The notes beneath the pieces are model-generated. The model saw only the letters and a list, made by a program, of their open reading frames with translations. It searched no databases and had not been told where the DNA came from. Source: Gonatopus flavifemur (Eukaryota > Arthropoda > Insecta > Hymenoptera > Dryinidae). From it: DNA of 64,000 nucleotides. Shown here piece by piece: positions 37,001 through 49,000 of the stretch. The stretch is taken from assembly GCA_018340375.1 (NCBI GenBank), contig JAFFJZ010000004.1:23906001-23970000 (forward strand). The letters run 5' to 3'. The stretch's first letter is position 1, and each line of letters begins with the position of its first letter. A program made the position numbers and the translations under genes.

Positions 37001-40000
37001 GGAAAGGTCCCTAGTTGACTCATGGCATGGGTGCAAGTTCAAATACCCCTCGTAAGGGAGTTATAGCAATCTTAAACTGACCAGGTTGTCAATAACAAGT
37101 CAAAAGCAAACGAATAGAATGACAAGTCTGACAAGCTTTTGACAGGCTTAAATGACAAGCAAGAAATAGGATGTGCGCAATTCATAAATGTTATAAGGGA
37201 TGAGATATTTTATTTTGAAGATTTAATTTATCAACTAAATAATTTACATATATTTTTTATGTAATTATGTGCTTTAGATTTACATGAAATTTTATTTTTG
37301 GCATCAGATATTAATTCATACTCTTCTCACAAAAATATTAGAAGTAATTTGGTATTTGATCATATAAAATATATTTATGGATCAATAAATTATTTAATGA
37401 ATCATCGATTCTATAATGAGCTAGAATACATACCCATGTGGAAATAGTCAGAGTTGACAAATGGCGCGGTACTGGCCAAGTTGCACTTGCCAGACTTCGG
37501 CAGAAATAACTGCGCCCATTCAGAATCAACTGGCGCCAAATGTTTGCCGGATTTCAGACAGTACTGGCTGGCACGGTCAGACGGTCTTGAGCCAGTATCG
37601 AGAATACCCAGACGATATAGAAACGGAACCGTGCCAGTATCGAATCAGAGTTAGTTGGATGGTGAAATGCGAAAAAAAGACGATACTGCGCCAGTATCGA
37701 TGCAACGTTGTTCTAATACGGAATAGATAGTGGATAGGAATTTCACTGATCTTTCCAATAACACGGTTGCTTTGACGAGACAATACTGCGCCAGTACTGA
37801 CCCAGAGTTAGTATTAGCATTCAATATGTTTCATAGACGACAATGTGCCAGTATTGATTAGACTCTGACTGATTACGAAATCGGTAGTCGACTGGCGTTA
37901 AAATCACGATCTCAGCAACTTGGCTGTTGTAGTACGCTGAAGTCTTGCCAGCATTAAGCCACAGTTGGTATGATCATTCAATATGTTTGAAAGACAGCAA
38001 TGTGCCAGTATTGATAGGATTTCGACTTTCTACAGAATCGGTGGTCGAATGACATTAAAATCACGACCTTACACTGAAAGAAGAAACTTGTAAAATTTAC
38101 ATCTTATTGAATAAATATATGGATGATTGAGGATTTAGTGCAAGCGACCACAATTTTAGTCGATTTTACAACAACGCATGTGAAATATACCACAGCTAAT
38201 GCGAAATATACCATAGTTGAAGTGCATCCTACTCTCCCTGCAGTGAAATTAGCTAAAATTGTAGTAGCTCGCACTACATTTTCGAATCGTCCATATATTT
38301 ACTTAACAAGAGGTAAATTTGACAACTTTTTTTTCTCGGTGTAGTAACTCGGCTGTTGTAGTGAGCCGAAGTCGCGCCAACACTAGGCCAGAGTTGGTAT
38401 CATCATTCAATATGTTCAAGAGACGATAATGTGCCAGTATTGGTAGGACTTTATTCCTCTACGGAATCTATGGTGAATTGTATGTCTTCAACCGTCCCAT
38501 TAAAATAAATGTCAATTTGAGTGATTCGTTGTCAACTCGGAGATCAGCTGATATGAAAGAGACTAGATTTCTCACTCGCAGGACCTGGGTTCAATCTTCA
38601 CTCAGTGAACTTTCAAGGAATCATTTCCAAAGTGCCTTTCTCCGATGACAATAATAGGAACAATGAATTCTTCAGACTTTCAAAGTTCAAATTCAATATT
38701 TTTTTTTGATTGAAATATGATCACTCCTGGTAACTTCGGTTACCGGTACTGTGCCGGTGCTGGGTCGGGTTTGAATTTCTACATAGGATGTCATCATTCC
38801 GACTCCTTGTCATTTTTCATCCAGCTCTGACAAAACAACTGATCCTGTTGCAATGCCAGAGTTTCACCAGTAGTTGGATCACATTTAATATCTGTAAATG
38901 TATACTGGCCCTTACGTTTAATGATGTTATCATTTCGACTCTTTGCCAGTACCGTCTATTCAACTACGCCCATAATGGGTAGGTCTGGAATTGCTAGTAC
39001 TGGCAACTCTGGTAACAGTACTCAATAGCGACGCTTGTTTCCATCTCCACATGGGTATCTGCTATCTCCAATCTGCTAGTTTCAGCTTCGTTGAGAAATT
39101 TCCCATCCAAATTTGGGACTTGGTTGAATTTGGAATTCGTCAGATGGGATTCGATGAGATTTAGCATGTAAATTTCCTACATGAGAGTTGCATCCGTGTT
39201 AGAACAATCTTATTACCATTCATTGACAAAACTTGAACGAAATTAATTCGGATTTTTCATCTGAAATTTCTTATTAATTCAATTCTTATTCAATATCACT
39301 GATTTCTTATTCCAAGGATGCTTTTGATTGAGATATTTTCAAACTGGTCACTTCAAACATGCATCTTGTTCGTCTCTAGTGTTTTTTTTATTCACAGTGA
39401 ATAAAAAGTTTTAGGCACCCGATTACTTTCTAATATTCACCATTTTTCCATTCGGAATTATCAAATCAGTTGACAAAAGTTTAGATTAGACTTCTGAGAT
39501 GAGGATAAGTCACCCTGAATAACCGTGTAAATGCTTCTCCTGGAAAATGAAACCCTTGCAAATGCTGGCTTGCAGGGAGAAGAATTTAGAGCTGAATTTA
39601 CCATTTGCTTGTAGTAATGGAGCAACTCACCGATTTTTCAATAAAATTCACTATAAAAAACTAGTGAATTTCCTTATAATGAGTCAATAGAGGCAAAGGT
39701 GGTATAATGGGCTCCTGATGGTAATATGGGCTCCCTCGGTATCTGATTATCTAGGTCACGAATTCTAGCAGTGAACACTAAAACTACCAGAACAAGTTCC
39801 CAAACGACACTGTAGATCGCGCTGACCGCTCAGCTGTTATCATTTGCAGCGATGCCATTATTCCCTAGAAAAATCTGTAGCATCTGATGATTGGTCATTT
39901 CTTGTACAACCAGCCAATCATGTTTCCAATTCGGAAAGAAATGACCAAGCACAAAAAATCTATGGATTTTTCTAGGGAACAATGGCATTGCTGATGATTT

Positions 40001-43000
40001 GTAATATATCAAGCAGTGAATTTTGTCGTCTTCATCAAAAGTCTGAAAGGTAAGAGTTTGACTTGATAATACCACGGTTTTCCATTTCAACTGGTGAAAC
40101 CAAGTTCAGGTATGTATTTAGTATGCTATAAAGATTGTGTTCCACATGAGGTGATGTCAGTTTACTTATCAAGTTGAGTGTAAGAAACTTCCATTTTTCC
40201 AAGATGGGCAAGGTTATACGGGCTACTTGCACTGCGTATTATGGGCCCCGGGCCATATTTTGTGGAGAGGCGTTTTCTGAAAACACCAGAGGTGAACTGT
40301 GGGTTAAGTGTATGATTTGTGGAGACCACGGAGATGCGAAGGAGTGTGCTGTTAGGGTGTGATATGTGGGCTCACAATGATTGTGCTGGTTGCGAAAAAG
40401 ATGTATACATTTGTAACTTCTGTAAATGAATTAAAACGAAAAAAATTGCCAGTTGGTTTATAATGAGCTACTTTCTTTTATTTTAATGCGGTATACAAGC
40501 GGACCTCCAATATATATCTAGATATTGATGTTGAAACAATGGTAGACCCAACTCTATTTTATATGAATTTATGAATAAATGAACATTTTTTTCTCAATTG
40601 TTGTCCTGTTGTTTTACATAAATATCTTGGGGCCCATATTACTCGCATAAAAAATGGTGATGGAAAAATGGTAAACTTTAGAAAAACCATTATATTCCTC
40701 TGAGGGCTGCGAAGAATACATCGGGATATAATGCAATTAGTGTTAGATAGTTCAGACAAGTATTCTGATTTATTTCCAATTTTTACACTGAAAATAAAAA
40801 AAGTTATTATAAAAAACCAAGTGGGGGCCCATATATCCACCCTTTCCCCCTATGTTTTTCAGTTACAAAGCACCATAGCAAATTAAACTTCAAATTCTTC
40901 TCATGGTATCAAATATTTTTGCTCCAGAGTAGAAGTGATAGTAGTTCTCACGTGAATAAAACGATTTTATCAAGATTTTTCCTTTCCAAGTCGTTAACTC
41001 AATTTGGCTCAGTTAGAACAACGTGGGATGATATAATGTTATCTCATCTCCAATGAGATTAAGTCGTTCCATTCGAACCAAATTGGTTTACCGATGAAAT
41101 AAACTCTCCGCAAAAAAATTGGTAACGAATTTTCAAAATATTAATACATAGGGTAACAGTGAAATTTCATCATGATCTCTTTTTGGCCAATCATGGTTTT
41201 ACAGCTCATCTGAATATAACTGAAATGAAATTTACATTAGAACCAATGTTGTGTGTATACTGCTACTGAAGTCAGCTAGATTAGAAAAAATTTGAATCCA
41301 ACAGTCCCTACTAAGTTTTCATGATTGTGGTGATCGAAAAAATAATTTGGGTTACTGAAAAATAGTTGGATCAATTGAAAAAGTGGTTGGGAACTTTTGT
41401 TTACCATTGTGTAGAAACACTGATCAATATTTCTCTCAGTGTGGACTTCTTAATTTGTCACTTGGTAAACCGAAAGGATAGCACAGTTGATAAAAAATTA
41501 TTCATTACAAATCCAATAAAGTTCACCTTTGAAGCAAGAATATCCTTGAAGTTGATTCAACGAGTGAGTTGTGACAACTTTTACATAATAAAATTGCAAA
41601 GTACAATCCAATTATCTTCGACTCGATATTCGGTATTCTTATTGTCATGTGATGTGTTCAAAAAAACACATGGCATATATATTTATGTACATGTAAATGG
41701 AGCGTGTTTCTAGAGAGTCGATGTAAAACGCTACAACATTTCTCGGTTTGATTTCTTGAGAAATCAATGAATGAAAACTCATTCAAATATGCATCAACTC
41801 TATAGATTTTTACTTAGTATAAGAAAAGGTGATGGAATCAAACATATAATGACAATGATTGAGTTTTTGATTGGGTTTTCTATAATTCAAAGAAAAATAC
41901 AAGTGATAGTGAATATTCAACCAACGATTCGATTCATATGTTTCTGTTCAGAGAACGTTTCTCCATATAGCATCCATTGTTGAAGTACAATTCTTCATCC
42001 TCAACACTATCATCAATATCATTCTTTCATTTTCATTTCTCTGTTTTATTTTGTATTTTTGGAAACTTAGCAATTATAATATCATACATGATTCAGATGG
42101 GAGATTTGATATCTTCTTTAATTGAAAGTATACTTTTTGAAGATACAGGAATATGTCTTGCGATATCTTTTTGACAGGCGGGACATCACGATCACTCGCG
42201 TAACATTTTGAAATGAGTTTTAGGCAAATTTTCGTTGAAAATTCGTGTTTTAGATTGTTATTTGCATACCTTAAACTAAGTTACTTTATGAGCGCACGGG
42301 ATCACTTTGTGACATGTATATTCACATATATTTTGTTTTATAATAATTCAAAAATAATTTTCCCTGGGAAAAAGAAACGACAAAAACTGATTGGGAAAGT
42401 CAAAATCCGCATAGAAAACGTTTCAAAATTTAAGACATATTCTAGAATATTTTAAATGATTCTGGACGTAAGAATGTTCTTGGATATTCATTGAATTGGT
42501 CAAATATCATCGAGCTGCACAAACTATTTTCAACATGTCTCGCATCTAAAACTTGTCTTCAAGGTATCTTTCAGGTGAAACATCTTTTCAGAATATATCT
42601 TGTAATAGTTTCAAGCAATAATTGGTTCAAACCTTATTTAAAAGTGTATTGCAAGGCATCTAAAGTCTGTCTAAAGATTTTCCCGTGAAAAAATTGTCTA
42701 TTTTTGCTCACGCATGATCAGGACTGATGACTAAAGCCTGATCAGGCGTGATCAGGTCTCAATTTTGTACCCACCTGATGAGGATTAATCATACCTAATT
42801 ACGCCCAAACACGCTTGAGTATGCTCCATGAGAAATTCATACAAAATCAATAAGGTTTTTGTAAGGAATGAAACTATAATAATGTTATCGAACACTAATT
42901 GATTGTTAATCATTTGTACTTATTGTGCTTATGCAGCTCCCATTTTCTAGTTTCCAGTTTTCAGGCATGATCATGCGCGATCAGCCATACGCGCCTGCGT

Positions 43001-46000
43001 TTGGGGCCAATTTAGCATGATCAAGCATATATATTTGTGATAAAAAAATAAACACAGAGTCATTTTGTATGAATATTCCTCAGTTGGTGAAATTTTGCAT
43101 GATCACGAGCAGGGATGATTTGTCAGGCATGATCGCTGATGGTTAGGCTTGATCACGGGTTTCAACGTGGGTACAAAATTGAAGCTTTCGAAGTGATGGC
43201 AAAGCTCAAAAATGAACAACCAGGTGTAATCAAGCCCACTCACGTGTAGTCAGTATTGAACACGCATAATCAGACCTGAACGATGTTTTCACGGGTTAAA
43301 ATTATAATGTACCTTGAAATTAAGAGTGATATATATATTTTTTTTTTCATTAGTGATTATAAACTTCACATCTAGTATTTTTGTGCAACTACTGTACTTT
43401 ATTAAGATGTTTGTTTCAACCTTTCAATTTTTATCGGAAAAAATGAATGAATTGGAATGTGGAGGAGGATTTCTGCAATCTCTGAGAATATGGAAATGAA
43501 AATAGAACATGAAAATACAGAAAAGTATAAGCAACAAACTAGAAGATGAAATTTTTATATGCTACAAATATCAGTTTCTGAGCTATAAGAATTTTTCGCA
43601 TACATGTATACAAAGCATTAGTAACTCAATGAACAGGGTTTTTAGGTGTAGTAAATAAAAGCAGAACTAGGAGGCATTCAAGATGGGGTTCTACGACAAA
43701 ATGTTCTAAGTAAGACGGATCAATGATGAAATCAGTGACCAAAAATTGACGAAATAGTATAAAAAATGAGATGTGTGAGGCATGTTTATAGTCAAACTGG
43801 GGCGTAATAAGATAATATTACTGTGCATTGTGAGAGCATTCCATCATCAGGACGTTGCAAATTCAATTCTTCGATATCTTCTGAAATCTTATATACTCCA
43901 TATATTCAATATCACTTGAATATTATATCACTCTTTTATCATTTCAATAGATTTGAATGATTCATTAATTTTCAAAACCAATATTTGTTTGATTTCCATC
44001 ACAATATTTTTCTAACGATCATGAACAAAGTCAGGTGTACTGATATATACAGTATGTAGAAACACACAAGTATGTTAAATATACACAAGAATTACATGTA
44101 AATACGCGGAGAAAAAACTAAATTCAATTACGAGGAAGAATAGTTTTACAATAGAAGAGAGGTGGATATAACTTTTGTATATATATATTCATTTGGTTAT
44201 TTGGTTTTTAATATAAAATATAACCCGATTACCTACCACTAGACTCCCTTGATTTACTGGAAAGGTTCGAACAAAAAATATAAAAATTTCACCCAACGAC
44301 ATTTTATCGGGGTTGTGATTTGATGATTGGATGAAGATTTATAAATATATATATACACTTACACGCGCGTCAAAAAAAATAAGAATCATTGCATAAATAC
44401 ATTTATGAGAGAAGACGTGATTTGGTGCCTTGAAAATTGATTAATAAGAATATATCTTCGTATAACATAAAGCAATTGCAATATAAAAGTGATTATCTGA
44501 AGTGGCAACAATTAGGGTAAAGAGAGTTTTAAAATATCAAAGATTCATGCCGAGACCAGATCTTTATTATTCTTAAGAACCTGTTATTCATACTTTGTTG
44601 ATAGAAATTTAGTATTCTTAACGAGGATTGCTAAAAATGAAATGAAAATTTTAAGCCACGGATTGATCAACCCCATTTTTGCCAATCTGTCAATTATATT
44701 AACGAGAAAAAAGGCACTCAAGCAAATACCAGAAATGTCTAGAAGCTCCTGGTCTAGAAATCTAGAAGCAAGAGGGTCTAGAATATTTTTTCGCATTACA
44801 AAACCTGATTCAATTTTTATGATCATCTTTATTCCAATACAATTGCCTATAATTTCTTCCTACACAGGAAAAAAGTATTTCGATGAAGGGATAGTTGACT
44901 CATGATACATTGAATTAATTACTCTTGGGTTGATTTCAAATCAATCCATTTTGTCTCAAATGACTAACAGTTTTTCTGAATTTTCGAGGTTCTACCTCTT
45001 GATGTAAACCACTCAGAAATAAATAACACGGTAACATTTTCGATTACCTCAAATCTCTTCTTTTGAATCCCATAGTTCAAATTGACTCGTGTATTGATCA
45101 TGGAAAGTAACAGCGAGTTTGGTTTTCCAAAATGTGGGAAAATTCGTCATTATTCCTTTCAAATACCGTAATCCCAACCCGTCCTTTCAACATAGTTATT
45201 AAACCATTGCATTTGGTATGAATTGCGTTTACCAAAGATCTGCTTTTTCAAACTGTGATGAAATTTTTCGAAAATTTCGATAGGAAGTAAAAGAATTGCA
45301 AGAAATTATGTAATTCTTGATTCCAAGTTTCTCTCTCTTGTTGTTTTTTCTGTTGGACTGTTGAGAAAGTGAATTATTCCTGTTCGTGGATTTATAACTA
45401 TCATCATATCGTACAATGAATATGGATGATACACTATAAAAAATTTTTATGGGAAATTTCACATAAATGTTCAGAAGTAATTAACACACACATGGGTCAT
45501 TATACTTCTAAGGTTCCCTCGAATTTGGGACTTTCCCTAAACGTGCATATTGAATGAAACAATGAATCGATGTATCTAATGGAAAATGACTTGAATAATC
45601 AAAAATAGTACAAATTGAATAATGCGAAACGATTTTTGTATTACTGAACGAAATTTTTTTTACTCCCCAAATCCAAGATCAAAGTTAACATACTGTTCTA
45701 AAACATCATGTCACACGCATATTTTCATAGTAAAACCTTGGATCTATTCATGATTTTTCCAACAACCAGGAGTTTGCAGACCGGAATTGAGTACAAAACT
45801 AATAGTTCTTTCCAACACTATTGACAAAATTGATGAAATATTTTCCGATAAATTTTTCAAGTTCAACTTTGTCCACATATTTGGAGTCCTGTCCGTTACG
45901 ACGTTCTTAAGTCAGTGCCATTTTCCTATGGCACGTTAAATACCCAAGATTTACATATCAATAAACATCTCGGTGCCTATTAACTCAGAATTGAAGCGCA

Positions 46001-49000
46001 TGATGGCGCTGTAGTCAATGATTGCGTCATGGTGTTTGTCACCATTACGGGGGTTTACTCGGTAAGTATTTGATATATTGGGTTGGCCATTTTTTGTATG
46101 GTACATCAATTGGTTATGATAAAATTAACGTAGCAATAATGTGAGAATATTGCACGAATTCGATGTGAGAATTGTTATTGTAAGAAATGTCCTCTGCATG
46201 AAACACCACTCCGTTATGGTAATCCACAAAAGCTGCCGAAAACCATGAAGCGATTGCTGATTTATATAGAAGCTTGTGTCTAAGGGTTTTTGAGGTCGCT
46301 GATCACGAATCTGAGGTGAGATTTTCAAAATTCAATATGGCGGAACCAATATGGCTGATCAAAATCTCAGAATTCAACAAATTTCCTTCAAACTTTGTAC
46401 TTGGGGGTTTTTGGGATTGCTAATTACGAATCTGGAATCAGATTTAGCAAATTCAATATGGTGGATCCAATATGGCGGGCTTGGATCCAAAAGTTCCTTG
46501 AATTTCCTCTCAATTCTGTTAAAAGTTAGGCAAAATGATCCGTTGGGGGGAGGGGGCAATTTGATGAGTTTGAGAATCAAGTCAAATGTATGTCAGTGAT
46601 TGGTTCGTCTTTTCAAAAATGGTTTTCTATTGGTGGGTTCTCAAACTCATCAAAATAACCCTCCAACGGAGTACTTTGACTCACTGTGGTTGAGGGTTTT
46701 TGGGGTTGCTGATTACGAATCTGGAGTCAGATTTCATGAAATTCAATATGGCGGACTTTAATTTAAAAATTAAACAAATTCTCTCGAAATTTTGCAGTCC
46801 AGCGTTTTTGGGAGCGTTGATCACAAAAATGGTTTCAGATTGATTGTCAGTTGGAACGTAATGAAGGGGGCCAGAATGCGATAAACAGAATTATTTTTGT
46901 GCAATACATAAATTCTCATTCCATTTGTTCATGTTAAACTACAATGGACAATCACTAATTCATTGGTATATATGCGGTCAATTGGATATTACATTGAAAC
47001 TTTTTCGTACTGCAGAGATAGATTGAAAAAAAAAATACTCAAAATGATATTTCGGGGGGAAATATCTATAACTTTTCCGAATCGAGTTCCACGTTGAATC
47101 ACTCAACGGCATTCGAAATAGGAGGCTTTGAACTATCAAAACTGCTATAGTGAAAATTTTCTCCATAATTTTTTTTCATAAAAAATTATGAAATCAAAAC
47201 TTGAGTAAGAATTGGCATTCGAATTCAAGAAGAAGGGTTGGAAAAAACACTTCTGTTGGCAAAACTGTACTGCTGAAAGTCTCATACACATATATTTGAG
47301 TGCATCTAAACCAATATCACATGAAATGTGAAAAAAATCAAGTTTCATTTTTTTCACACGTTTGTACCTTAGAAGTAAAATGACCCACATGACAATGATA
47401 GTAAAAATCCCATGAAGGTTGGAATTTTTAGTCGAATTTATGGGAAATTTCATATACATTTACCAGACATTGATTTTCTACCCGGGAAAAAACCATCCAC
47501 GCCTGCTCACGTCTGATCAGGTCTCATTCATCAGGCGTGATCAGGCCTCAATTTTGTACCCACGTAATCAGGACTAATCACACTCAATTACGCCTGATCC
47601 TGCTTGATTATGCTCTATTATGCATGAAAAATTCATACAGAATTAATAAGTTGTATAATTTGACAAAAAGAAGAGTTCCTTTCATCGCTTTTTTTCTAAT
47701 TTGATGGAAGACTAATGTATTGTCAATCATTTCTACTCATTATGCTTATACAGGAGCCTTCCGAAGTAGCTGACCTGATCATATGGTCATGACCAGACCA
47801 CCTTTGATTGGTTGAGGAGTGATCAAATCATGACCAGATGATCAGATCAGCTACTTCGGAAGGCTCCACAGTTTCCATTTTCTAGTTTCCAGTTTTCAGG
47901 CATGATTGCGCGTACTTGGGCGTACGTGAATGTGTTCGGGGCCGATTTGACATGATTAAGCATGTGCATTCGTGATAAAGAAATCAACACAGTCATTTGG
48001 TATGAATGCTTCTCATTTGGTACGATTTTGCATGATCATGGGCGAGAATAGTCTGTCTGGCATGATTGCACGCGGTCAAGCTTGATCACGGGTTTCCACA
48101 TGGGTACAAAATTGAAGCCTTTTTAATTACGATTGAGCTAAACAATGAATAATCAGGCGTAGTCAGGCCTAACCACGTGGAATCAGTGTTGAGCACGATA
48201 AATTTTGCCAAAAAATGTTCATGATCAGGCCTGAACACGCCTAATAAGACCTGAACGATTTTTTCACGGGTATTGCATGATCGGAATTTTCCGGCTGTTG
48301 CGTATAACAAAATTCCGATTATTCTTTACGGTGTAGCTAATAATTGTCATGAAATTTGAGGGAAACCCAAATCTCGCGTTTCTTTAGCCTCCGAACTTTT
48401 CTGACATTGTCCAACTTTTATCAGGTGAATATTGTGAACAAGAAGTAAGGTGAAATTGTCATTAAAAACTCCCGGGAATTAGGCGGGCAGGTAAATTTTT
48501 TTTTCTTAGGTTGGTAGGACAGTTTATAACATTTGCCAAGCGTCTGTTTGTCAAATGGCTTAATTATCTCCGAGTGACACGTGTTTTTGTGAACCACCGA
48601 AAGTAAATTTTTTGATTTTTACAATGGGTGATTTTGTTGAGCAAAGAACTTGCATCAAATTTTGTTTGTGGAACGAATATTCTTGTGCGGACACGTTGAA
48701 AATGTTGCGGAAGGCCTTTGGTGATCAAACTATGGCACAATAAAACGTTTATAAGTGGTACAACGAGTTCGAAGCGGGCCGAGAACGCGTTGAAGACGAA
48801 CCGCGCTCTGGACGACCATCAAAGTCTACCGACGTACATAGGGCCGAAACTGCCATTTACGACGACAAAATTCAAAAAATGAAGTTTGTAGTTGGGGATA
48901 TTTGAACATTGAGATGAGTAAAGTAATGTCTCAAGTATTAGAATTCAGATATGAGAAGATCTGATTCCTTCCCCCTGCCCTTTTGTACCAGTTCAAAATT

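Larger units (their letters stand above)
37433..39055. mobile_element. 1.62-kb CCCATGTGGAAA element, TA duplication, with tRNA-like module
   Basis: The ends are CCCATGTGGAAATAG and TTTCCATCTCCACATGGG, flanked by TA (37431-37432 and 39056-39057). The interior repeats GTGCCAGTATTG/TACTGGCGCAG words (for example 37484-37700, 37850, 38005, 38430, 38840). The nested CAC-type element is at 38072-38341. A tRNA-like module lies at 38541. Confidence 0.85.
45432..48333. mobile_element. composite: CAC-type element holding two further insertions, TA duplication
   Basis: The ends are CACTATAAAAAATTTTTATG and ATTATTCTTTACGGTG, flanked by TA (45430-45431 and 48334-48335). Without its two insertions it is close to the 251-bp element at 34650. 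The insertions are 45494-47386 and 47481-48270. Confidence 0.8.

Noticed and set aside
12917..38610. Functional tRNA genes
   Set aside because: A and B boxes are present but acceptor stems, and in most cases T and D stems, do not pair. I list them as tRNA-like modules.
41366..41713. 115-residue ORF in the intron
   Set aside because: No domain, AT-driven composition, no splice or start support.
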